A DNA stretch of 64,000 bases from contig JAFROW010000013.1 in NCBI GenBank assembly GCA_017429505.1, forward strand, positions 1-64,000, written 5' to 3'. The translations under genes and the position numbers were made by a program. Of this stretch, positions 15,558-26,300 are shown one piece after another (positions within the stretch are counted from its first letter, which is position 1; each line of letters starts with the position of its first letter). The notes below the pieces were generated by a model that saw only the letters and a program-made list of their open reading frames with translations, had not been told where the DNA came from and did no database searches. Source of the stretch: Clostridia bacterium (GTDB lineage Bacteria > Bacillota > Clostridia > TANB77 > CAG-508).

Positions 15558-15787
15558 GATTTAGGCAATATAGCGACAATGCTTCTACACTAAAAGAATG
15601 GGCGAAGCAATTAAATGTTGCTAACAAAGGAATATATCCTCTATATTCTACCGTAGAAAATACAATTGGACATTGGAAAAATGAATTGAATAAGAATATT
15701 GGAATAAATACATTCGGAGTAGAAAGCACTCCAGAAGCTACACTAAGAAATTGGCAAGATAAATTAAATGGAATTTATAATAATTGA
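15554..15787 (+). CDS. Small phage hypothetical protein of the tail operon
   Basis: A 77-residue protein starting MRFRQYSDNASTLKEW, coupled to the preceding gene by an ATGA overlap. Two similar halves end in W-K-N-E-L-N and W-Q-D-K-L-N, suggesting an internal duplication of a short helical unit. No family is recognised. The position between the nozzle-like protein and the internal virion proteins suggests a small tail or ejection-related part. Confidence 0.6.
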   Translation: MRFRQYSDNASTLKEWAKQLNVANKGIYPLYSTVENTIGHWKNELNKNIGINTFGVESTPEATLRNWQDKLNGIYNN

Positions 15788-15800
15788 AAGGAGTAATAAC

Positions 15801-17354
15801 ATGGCAAATACATTGGTTAATCAAGGAACTGCAGGAGTTGCAACAAGTAATCCACAAACAAATATAAATCAAGTTCAATCTAATGTTGCTAATCCAGGAG
15901 TTCCAAATGCAACACAAGGACAGAGTCAAATAAATCCTATAACGATTCCTATTCAAATACAGCCACAAGTTGCTACTACAGGTTATTCTCAAACAACAGG
16001 AGGACAACAAGTTGCAAATAATATACAAGCTCAACCTCCAGCACAATCTCAATCAGCACCATCTCCACAAACTTATCAAAGGAATAACCAAAACAATAAT
16101 GTAATAAACTTCGACCAAATTTACTCTGCTTATCAAAGCCAATATGGAAATACATATAATTCAAATAATAACGCAGTAAATAGCGGAATTAAAAAGACTT
16201 CTATAGGAACAACTATAGTAACACCTAAAACTTCTAACATTAATTCAATACAAGGTCAATATCAAAGTGCTTATGCAGATACAGTAAATAGTATTATAAG
16301 TACATTACTTACAGAAACAGTAAATATGAAAAATGGATTTAATTATGATCCATCACAAGATATGGCACTAAGAGTTGCTTCTGAATATGCTGCAAACTCT
16401 ACTATGCAAAGTCTTGCAGGAAGCGGAGTATTAAATAGTTCATCAACTGCAGAAAGAGTTGCTAGAATAGTTTCTGAATTAATTCCTCAATATGAAAAAC
16501 TTGCTTATGATAGACAAGTACAATACTTAAATCAGTTGGCAAATACTGCTGATGTTGTAATGAGTTATGATAATCAACAATTCCAATATTGGAAAGATGC
16601 TAAGGATAGAGAGTTCCAAGAAAAAGAATTTAACTTTAAAAAGCAACAACAAGAACTTGAAAACGCATGGAAAAGAGTTGATGAGTTGGGATATGTTGAT
16701 AATAAAGCTAGTACAATTTTAGGGGTAAAAGTAGGAACATTATCAGGAGCAGCAAGAGAAGCTAAAGAACAACGAGAATTTGAATTAAACAAAATGAGAG
16801 AACAATATACATTACAATATAAAAATGATTCTGCTATTGCAAAATTAAAGAGTGAATTAGAACTAAGTTCTAGTAAAGAACTTGCAAAATATAAAGCAGG
16901 AATTGAAAAAGACTTATATTCGTATAAATCTAAAATTGATACTGCAAGTAGTAAAGAACTAGCAAGTTATCAAAACTCTTTGAGTAGAAGCAATAAAGAG
17001 TATGACTATCAATTAGCAACAAAATATGGAACAACAGGTTCTAAATCATCTGGTTCTGACTATACAAGTTATTCAACACATGATGAAGTAATAAAAAATA
17101 GATGGGGAATAGAAGATCCTGTAACAGGACAGATAAGCGTAAATGACGGAACATCAAACAATAATGATGCAGTATATAGTTACTTAGCAAATGCGTATGC
17201 AACAGGAAGAATAAGTCAAAAAGATTTTGCAGCTTTAATTGCTAAATATGGAATAACTGTACCATCTCAAAAAACTTCAAACACTACTACTAAAACAAAT
17301 TCTAATAATGGATCTAATTCGTTTGGTTATGGAAGTGGCGGAGGATTCAGATAG
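15801..17354 (+). CDS. Gln/Asn-rich internal virion or ejection protein
   Basis: A 517-residue protein starting MANTLVNQGTAGV; ATG 15801 has AAAGGAG upstream, so the in-frame start at 15768 is rejected. Residues about 1-140 are low-complexity, rich in Gln, Asn, Ser and Pro. Residues about 150-230 are helical; residues about 255-410 form a long coiled coil (FQEKEFNFKKQQQELENAWK). The C-terminus is Gly/Ser/Asn-rich, ending GYGSGGGFR. It stands directly before the giant polyvalent protein, as ejection proteins do in short-tailed phages, and the two probably enter the cell with the DNA. No exact family is known to me. Confidence 0.6.
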   Translation: MANTLVNQGTAGVATSNPQTNINQVQSNVANPGVPNATQGQSQINPITIPIQIQPQVATTGYSQTTGGQQVANNIQAQPPAQSQSAPSPQTYQRNNQNNNVINFDQIYSAYQSQYGNTYNSNNNAVNSGIKKTSIGTTIVTPKTSNINSIQGQYQSAYADTVNSIISTLLTETVNMKNGFNYDPSQDMALRVASEYAANSTMQSLAGSGVLNSSSTAERVARIVSELIPQYEKLAYDRQVQYLNQLANTADVVMSYDNQQFQYWKDAKDREFQEKEFNFKKQQQELENAWKRVDELGYVDNKASTILGVKVGTLSGAAREAKEQREFELNKMREQYTLQYKNDSAIAKLKSELELSSSKELAKYKAGIEKDLYSYKSKIDTASSKELASYQNSLSRSNKEYDYQLATKYGTTGSKSSGSDYTSYSTHDEVIKNRWGIEDPVTGQISVNDGTSNNNDAVYSYLANAYATGRISQKDFAALIAKYGITVPSQKTSNTTTKTNSNNGSNSFGYGSGGGFR

Positions 17355-17365
17355 GGAGGTAAGAA

Positions 17366-20300
17366 GTGTTAATAAATGATGAAGAAGAAAAAAAGAAAAG
17401 ATTAGAAGAAGCAATGCAGATTACTAATAATATTAATTCTAATAACTATCAAGATGATTTCTCTACTAATAATATAAATTCTGATGATGAATATACTCAA
17501 AGACTTCAAGAGGCAATGAATATCACAAACAGTATAAATCCTTATACAGAAGAAACTTCTTCTGATATAGACAAATCTCCTGATTTATATACATCAACTA
17601 TAGATAGTACTATTCAAAATGAAGAACAAACAGAGAATAAAAAGAAAGTTGAAATATTTAAAAGCAGTAAAGCACTAGACGACGGTTATCAATTTGGAGA
17701 TATAAGTAGGTCTGCAATTGCAACTGTAACAGATGTTGCAAATAGATTAGCAGAAGGATTTAGTTCTCCGTTTGAAAGTGTTGTAGATATAGGAGCTCAT
17801 GCAGTAGCAACAATTCAATCTTTAACTGGACACGAAGAAGCATCAAAGAAAACAAGAGAATGGGCAGATAAAGATGTTATAAAAGAAGAAGCAGAATCAA
17901 ATCCATATACTCCTGTCAAGGCTTTCTATAACTTTGCAAGTGGAAATGGCACATATTGGGAAAATATGCAAAGACAACAATTACAAAAAATAAAAGAAAA
18001 ACAAGATGAAGGAAAAGAATTAAGCTCTTATGAAAAAAATCAATTAGATTTATTAGGAAAGTTATATCCTGAAATAGATAATAAAACTCCTAAGAATTAT
18101 AAAGATGAATCAATGCTTGGAGAAACATCAGGTCAAGTAGCAGAACTTATAGGATATACAGGTGGATTAGCTGTTGGAACTCAATTGTTAGGTGGAGCAG
18201 GAAATATCCCTGTTGCTATTGGTAATACTACACTTAACTTGCCTACATTAGCAGTTGTTGGAGGAGCATCAGGAGGATTAAAAGAGGCAGATTCAAAAAG
18301 AGAAAATGTATCAGAAATAGAAAGATGGAGTAAAGCAATTACAGGAGGATTAATTGAAGGAACAACAGAAGGATTATTTGGAATGTTTGGAGTAGGAGGA
18401 ACTGAGCTTACTGATATTTGGGCATCAAAAGCTGCTAGTAAAATGAGCACAGGAGCAGGAAAGATATTAGCAAAATTAGGAGTTCAATCAACAGGGGAAG
18501 CACTAGAAGAATTTTTATCTTATGCTGGTAATTATATTGTAGATAATGCTTTAATAGATAGATTAGGAGATACAGATTTTAGTACTAAATGGGATTGGGG
18601 AGAAGTAGGAGAACAAATGGCATTGGCATTTGTTAGTTCTGCAATATCTCTAGGTGGAGAATCATATATCAGCACCAATCAATCTATAAAGACAGCAGAA
18701 GAACAATTAGGAAGAGAACTAACTCCACAAGAAAAAACATCTGTAATAAAAGCAATAACAGAAGATGCTTTAATAAAGTATGACAATAAAGAATTATTTG
18801 AAGATGGAGAAGAAAGTGTTGGAAATTATTTTGTTGCAAATTATGACGAAAATGGAGAAGTAGGAGAAGTAGTAGAAACATTAGGAAAAGCAATTGAGAA
18901 TCCAAATTCAAATTTAGATATACAACCTGTAATAATCAAGGATCAACAGAATAAAACTTTTAACGTAATAGATGGACAAACAGGAATGTTATTAGATACA
19001 ACTCCATATACATCTGTACAAGAAGCGGTAGATGGATTTACAGAAATAATAACTAATATGTCAGAAGCTCAAATAGAAAGTGTAAATAACAATGTTGCAG
19101 ATTCTACCTTAGCTCTATATGCAGAAATAGGAAAAATGATACAAGAAAGACAATCACAAAATATAACCTCACAAAATCAACAGAATAATACCATAGAGCA
19201 AAATAATATTCAAGGTCAAGAAATTAATAGTAAAAATAATAAAAACGCTCAAAACGGATTTTCAAATCAAATAAAAACTACTATGGAACAACGCACTTTT
19301 GAGAATGTATCTGATAAAAATGTAAAATCTTATCAAACAGAAAATCCAGAAGTAAGTCAAGAAATTCAAGAAATGGCTTATAACTTCCAAGAAGATTTGT
19401 CAAATTCTACTTTTGGAGAAAGATACAAAGCAGGAGATGAATGGACAGGAACAAAGAGAAGTACAACAAAAGAACTAGCAGAAATAAAAGATGATACAGG
19501 AGCAAGTTGGGGTAAAATCCAAAAAGCACTAGAAGATATAAGTCAAGGAAAAGGAGATTATGCACTTGCAAAGAAAGTAGAATTAGTTTTAGATAAAGCC
19601 TTATCAGAGGGATATAAAAACATATATGGTAAAAATATAATGCCTAATGAATCATATTTAACTAAAAAAGGAAAGATAGAAGGCAAGAACTATCTACAAA
19701 ATGAAACAGAAACATCTATAGAAATTGAATCTAATCCAGAAGAAAATAGAATTTTTGAAGAAAGAATAAATAAAAAGGGAGGAAACTCAAATGTCAGAGC
19801 AGAAAAAATCAACAACAATAATTCACAACAAGAAATTAGTAGAAATCAAAAGGGAAAGAACACCAGAGGAGAAAAAGAAATATCAAGAAGTAATGGAGTT
19901 AGTCAAGAAAAACTATCCAAAAGTGTACAACAATTCCAAAGAGAGCAGCAAAAACAATTAGGAAAAGATACTAAGATTTCTTTAACAGAACAGAATAAAC
20001 TAACAAGAACGGAAAGAACTATACAAAAAGAATTTGAAAATATTACAGGATTGAATTATGGAGTATATGAATCTAATAAAGGAACAGAAGATGCCGTATA
20101 TGTAAATGATAATATACTTGTAAAACATAATAGCCTACAGAGTAAAAAGAAATCTAATTTCTTACCTTTCCACGAATTAGGACATTGGTTTAAAGTAAAT
20201 AGAAATACAGAATGGACTGCAATACATGACATTATAGATAACACTATTACTAAAAATCAAATAGAAGAATATAAAAATGTATTAAAAGATAAATCAATGT

Positions 20301-23300
20301 TTGATAATATGTCAGAAGCGGAAATTAGAGATTACATAATAGAAGAAATTGAAAGCGATTACTTTGGAAACTGGGCTAATGATATTAGCAATTGGGCTGA
20401 TATGATTAGAAACAAAATGCTTTCTGATGAATATGTACAATTACTTATAGACATCTCTGATGAAAATGTTTCAACTCATTATAATATATTTGGTACACAG
20501 GAACAACAAGAACAAGTCTATAACCAAATAAATGAAATGATGAATAATTTTATTGCTAAAAACAAATCTTCTGATAGTAGTTCAAATAACAATAATTTAA
20601 AAAATGCAATAAAGAATATAAAAGAATCAAAAAATGTCGTAGATAGAAAAGACATTGAAACTATTATAAACAACGTGGATTTTTACATAAAAAAAGGTAG
20701 TGTAAAAATAATAGATGAAAAGATGGAACAGAGGGCTGGACACAATAAGAACCCTAATATTACAAAATTAAATAATATTTATCCTAATATAACAAGAAAA
20801 ACTTTAAAAACATTTTTAAATAATGCTTTTAATAAATCAATGTCATTGTTTAGAGATAGTACTGTAAACATTAAAGATACCAATACTAATGCTCAAATTA
20901 AAAAGTCAGGTTTAGATGAAAACTACAATAAAAATTATGATGCGAAAACAGACAAAGTAAAAGCTAACACAGCAGATACCTTAAATAAAATTATAGAAGA
21001 AGGTATATATGGATATACAACAATAGAAGAGAATGATAAAAGAAGAATATTATATCATAACTATTTTAGCGTGGTAAACTATGATAATAAAAACGAACTA
21101 ATAAGAACGATTATAAAGGAATATTCTACACAGAAAAATCTACCAAACAGTTTTTACTATCAAAAAGTGGAGAGCTTAGATAATTTAACAAAACAAATCG
21201 AAGATTTAGTTCCCCCTTATCCGACTAATAATAGTAAAGATAAGGTATTTGAACATAAATCTTCGACTAATAATAGTATATCACAAAGTAACAAAAATGT
21301 CAAAAATAGCAAAAATAATACTATAAAGAAATCAGACAGAACTTTGTTTGATAGAAATAATCAAGACTTATATTATGATTATTCAGAAGAAGTAAAAGGA
21401 AAGAACACATCAACATATTCAAATACCAAGATGAGAGAACTTATACAGGCGAATGACATAAAACAAATAAATAACAAGAAACAATTTATTAGAACAGTTA
21501 TAGAAAGAGAAGGTAATTCTTATTGGGGTAATATGTTCAAAGATAGCACTTTGAGAGATGCAAAGTACAAAAATGAACTTATAAAAAGCTATCTTGAAAA
21601 ACAAAATGAAAACAATATTCAAAATACTATTACAACTGATAGTGAAGGACGAACACTTACAAAAGAGCAGCAAGACTTTTATAAAGGAAATGATGTTGTA
21701 AATGAAAAGGGAGATTTACAAGTAGTATATCATGGAACACCATTCGGAAAATTCACAAAATTTAATGATAAAAATGTTTATTTCTTTTCTGTTGATAGAG
21801 GATTTGCAGAAGATTACGCCTATGCTAAAAACTTTGAACAAGCTCTTGATGGCGACGTAGAGGTAATGGAAGTATATTTAAAAGCAAAGAATGTATTTGA
21901 TCCATCAAAAGAATCAGATATTCAAAAGTTAAGAGAAGCATTGCCAGAACAAATTAGATTTTTTGCAACTACTTTTGACAAAGAAACATTTTTACAAAGA
22001 ATACAAAGAATAGATGATTTACCTCCAATGTGGACAAAGGAACAAATAAAAAATGCAAAGTTCGGAAGAGTTATTGGAGATGATCGCTATGGTTATAACA
22101 ATGATATTTTTATAGGAGTAAATAAAAATAATGAAGTAGTTTATGCTAAACATACATACGGAACAGCTTTGGAGCATTTAACAACAAAAGAACAAGAAGA
22201 AGCAAAAGAGAAATTATTGAATGGCGAAGATTATGTTGTAACTATATATGCGACTCCATTTGGACAGATGACGGAAAATGCAATAAGAGAAAAATATTCT
22301 CAATTAGAAAACGAACAGGATAAACGCTATTTAGCAGATACAATAAGATATTTAGATGAAGGAAAATCATATATGTTAGATGATTCTACTTATAAGATTT
22401 CTCCTTATACAGCATCACAAGAGGCAGAACATTTAACAGATATTGATAATTGGGAATATATAGAAGGCTCAAACGCATGGGAAAACAACGAAGTTGGAAA
22501 AGATGTTATAGATATAATAAAAGATTTAGGTTATGATGGATTAAAGATTTATGAAAAAGGAAAACTTAATTATGCAGTTTTCAATAAGAATCAAATAAAA
22601 AGAGTAGATAATAAAAAACCTACAAATAATCCAGACATAAGATATTCAAATAGATATGATACAGAAGAAAACGGCGAAGGTGGATTCTATTCTCAACTAG
22701 AAAAAGTAATAGAAGAAAAAATGCCTAATACTTCAAATGCACAACAAATAAAAGGTATTATAGAAAACTCTGGAATAAAACAAGATGAAATAAAATGGAT
22801 TGGATTAGATGATTATTTAAAACAACATTCACTAGAAAAGATAAGTAAGCAGCAGTTGCAGGATTATATAAAAGCAAATCAGATAAATATTGAAACAGTA
22901 AATAAATCTGATGCAGAATACAGACGATACGAAAATGATAAAAAAATTGCATCAAATAAATATACAGAAGCAACAGCGAATTTAAGCAATTATCTATCTA
23001 AAATTGGAGAAAAGAATAATATTAATGATATTAGCGAACAAGACAGAATTGTACATACTTTTTCAACCAAATATGGAATAAATAGTTTTAGAGAGGGAGA
23101 TAGCAAAGAATTAGTTATTCAAACACTTAATGATGTATATTCAAATATAAGCGGTAAACAAAATATCCATTTCAAGATGTCAGAAAACGAATCTAAAGAA
23201 TTGATAAGATTAGCTGACGAATATTTAGAAACCTCCAATAATTATCTGAACTTTGATGAAAAGTTTCAAGAAAATTATGATATTCAAGATTCTCCTCAAT

Positions 23301-26300
23301 ATTCTAATTACAAATTAGAAGGTGGAACAAATTATCAAGAAATATTATATACTTTACCTTATGAGCAAAATGGAAATGATGTAAAGAACTTACAAATAGC
23401 AAATGTAAATGAATATAACTCTCCACATTGGCAAGAAAAGAATGTTTTAGCTCATGCGAGAACACAAGACTTTGAAGATACCTCAGGAAACAAAGTATTA
23501 TTCATAGATGAAATACAATCAGATTTACACCAAGAAGGCAGAAAAAAGGGTTACATCAACAACGAAAAAATAAAATCTCTTAATAATTTAAGGCAACAAT
23601 TATCAAAAGGTAGAGATGAAGAGGCGAAAATCATGGATGAGCAACGTCAAATCTCTACACAAATGTATCAGTTTGAAAGAGAGAATGAATATGTTGTAGA
23701 TAAAATCTATGAAAAGATTGTTGATAAAACAGATGAAGAGATATACGAAATGCTACCTACAGAATTACAACAAAGAGTCAATGCCTTTAATGCTAGTAGT
23801 AGAGAAATATATTTAAGAGAAGAAGAAAGAAAAGAATGGCGAAAAAATCCTAAGTATGAAAAATTATATACTCAATATTATGAATTAGAAAATAAATACA
23901 AAGATATTTCCAATAAGAACTTAGAGATACAAAATCAAATTTCAGAAATAAATACTTATGGTATTTCAGATATATTCCCATTTAAAAAGAACTGGCATGA
24001 ATTTGTTTTAAGAAGAATGATAAACAATGCGGTAGAACAAGGATATGATGAAGTTGCATGGACAACAGGAAGACAGCAGAGAGAAAGATATAATCTATCA
24101 AAAGTAATAGATGAAATTAGGTATATAAAGAATTATGCTAACAATGATGCAGTAGAAAATAATAAACCTTTTGAAATAGAAATAGAAGCAAGAAAAACTA
24201 ATATAGATGATTTTGACACAGACGAAGTTGTTTTTACTAGAGCAATAGCTCCAGACGAGTTAGAAAATTATATCGGAAAAGATTTAGCAACAAAAATTAT
24301 AAACTCTAAAGAAAATGAAGGTACTATTTCAAATTTAGATGAAGAAATAAGAGAAAACGGCAACAGCGGTATGTATCTATTCTATGACCAGGAAATTCCT
24401 AGTTACTTAAATAAATACTTGAAAAAATGGAATAGCAAGGTAGAAGAAATAACTCTTATGGATGCAGATGGAAAAACAGAATCTAAACAAATGGGATTCA
24501 AGATAACAGACGAAATGAGAAATAGCATTAAGCAAAATGGACAACCTTTATTCTCAAATAGACAACTTGATGAAGAAGCATCTACTTATGATGAAAGAAT
24601 ACAAAGAAAAAATAGAGAGCTAATAAAAGAATTAAGAGAGCAAAAAGAAAATATACAAGGATTAGAAGGATATTCAAGAAATGAAATAAAAGATATTGTA
24701 AGCAACTATATTCAAGATAAACTTGTAGAAAATGATTTAGAAGATATATCAATAAATGGAGCAGAAATAATAGGAAGCAGGAATAGAGGAAATGCAAAAA
24801 CTAATTCTGATTTAGACTTAGTCGTAGAATATTCTGGAGATATTAGAGAAGATGATTTATTTAATATCTTAAATGAAGAGCCACTAGAAATTGAAGGAAT
24901 AAAAGTTGACATTAATCCTATAACTGCTGATAATACAGGAACACTAGAAGAATATATTGAAAGGTCAAGACAATATGATAGAGAAGTATTAAATGCAACA
25001 AGCAAAGAAACAATTAGAAAAGAAGATCCTAATGTTGCACCTGGAGCTACAAATGCACAAGGAGTAAACAGATTTATAGAACAAGAAATAAGAAAAATTG
25101 AAACATCAGGAAATTGGGATAATTCTATTCCTGTAACTAAATTAACAGATATAAGAAAAACAATTGAAGATTATCTAGGTTTAGGAATTAAAAAAGGACA
25201 TTTTAGAGAAAGAGCATACGGAATATACAAAGAAGGTAGAGATGTAATAAGAGGAAAAGAATTAAAAGATATAGACAACATATTACATGAAACAGGACAT
25301 GCTCTTGACTTAGGAAACAGACTTAAAATTGATAAAGAATCTATTGCAAATGAATTATTGACAGCTATACAAAAACATGGTGGATATGAAAACGAAACAA
25401 GAAGCACAAAATTAGATGAAGGATTTGCAGAAGTCATAAGAACATATTCAATTATTCCAGAACAAGCTAAAACAGATTATCCTCAATCTGTAGCAGTATT
25501 AGAAGAAATAAGAAAAGCAGATAAATCATTCGACGACTTTATAAGAAAAGTGCAACAACAGACATATAACTACATACATCAAAATCCACAAAACAGAGTA
25601 CATAGTAATATTAGTGTAGGAGAATCAAACAGAACTCCATTGACAAAAGCATGGCTAGAACAAGAAGTAATGAGAAATATATGGGATAAAGATTATGCAG
25701 TAAAGAAAGTGGTAAGTGAAATTGCAAAGATTGGTGGCAAAACAACTAATCAAATTAAAGCTAGTAACAATGCTTATTACTTAACAAGACTTGCAACAGG
25801 AATACATGATAAAGTAACTTCAATGCTTTCTGATGGATATATAAACGAAAAAGGCGAAAAGATAATGCCTGGATTAAATAAAGTTGGAGAAATATTAGGA
25901 GATGATCCACAAAGATATAATGATTTAAGAGATTACTTAGTAGCAAAAAGAGATACAGACTATAAAGCAAAGACTTTAAAAACAGGTATTAGAGATATGG
26001 ACACAAAATATGTACTAGAAAAATTTGCAAATGATACTCAAATAAAAGATGCAGCACAAGTAGTATATGATACTTTAGATGGAGTTATGCAATATGCCGT
26101 TGACAATGGATTAATAAGTGAAGATGATGTAAAGAGTCTTAAAGAGAGTAATGCTTTCTATGTTCCAATGCAAAGAGTAATAGAAGGAAAAGGAAATCAA
26201 CTAGGAAGAAAAGGAGCAGTATCAGATATTATAAAGGCAAGAACTGGAAGTGAACTTGACATAAAAGATGTATTAGAAAATATAGTTTCTAATACTACAA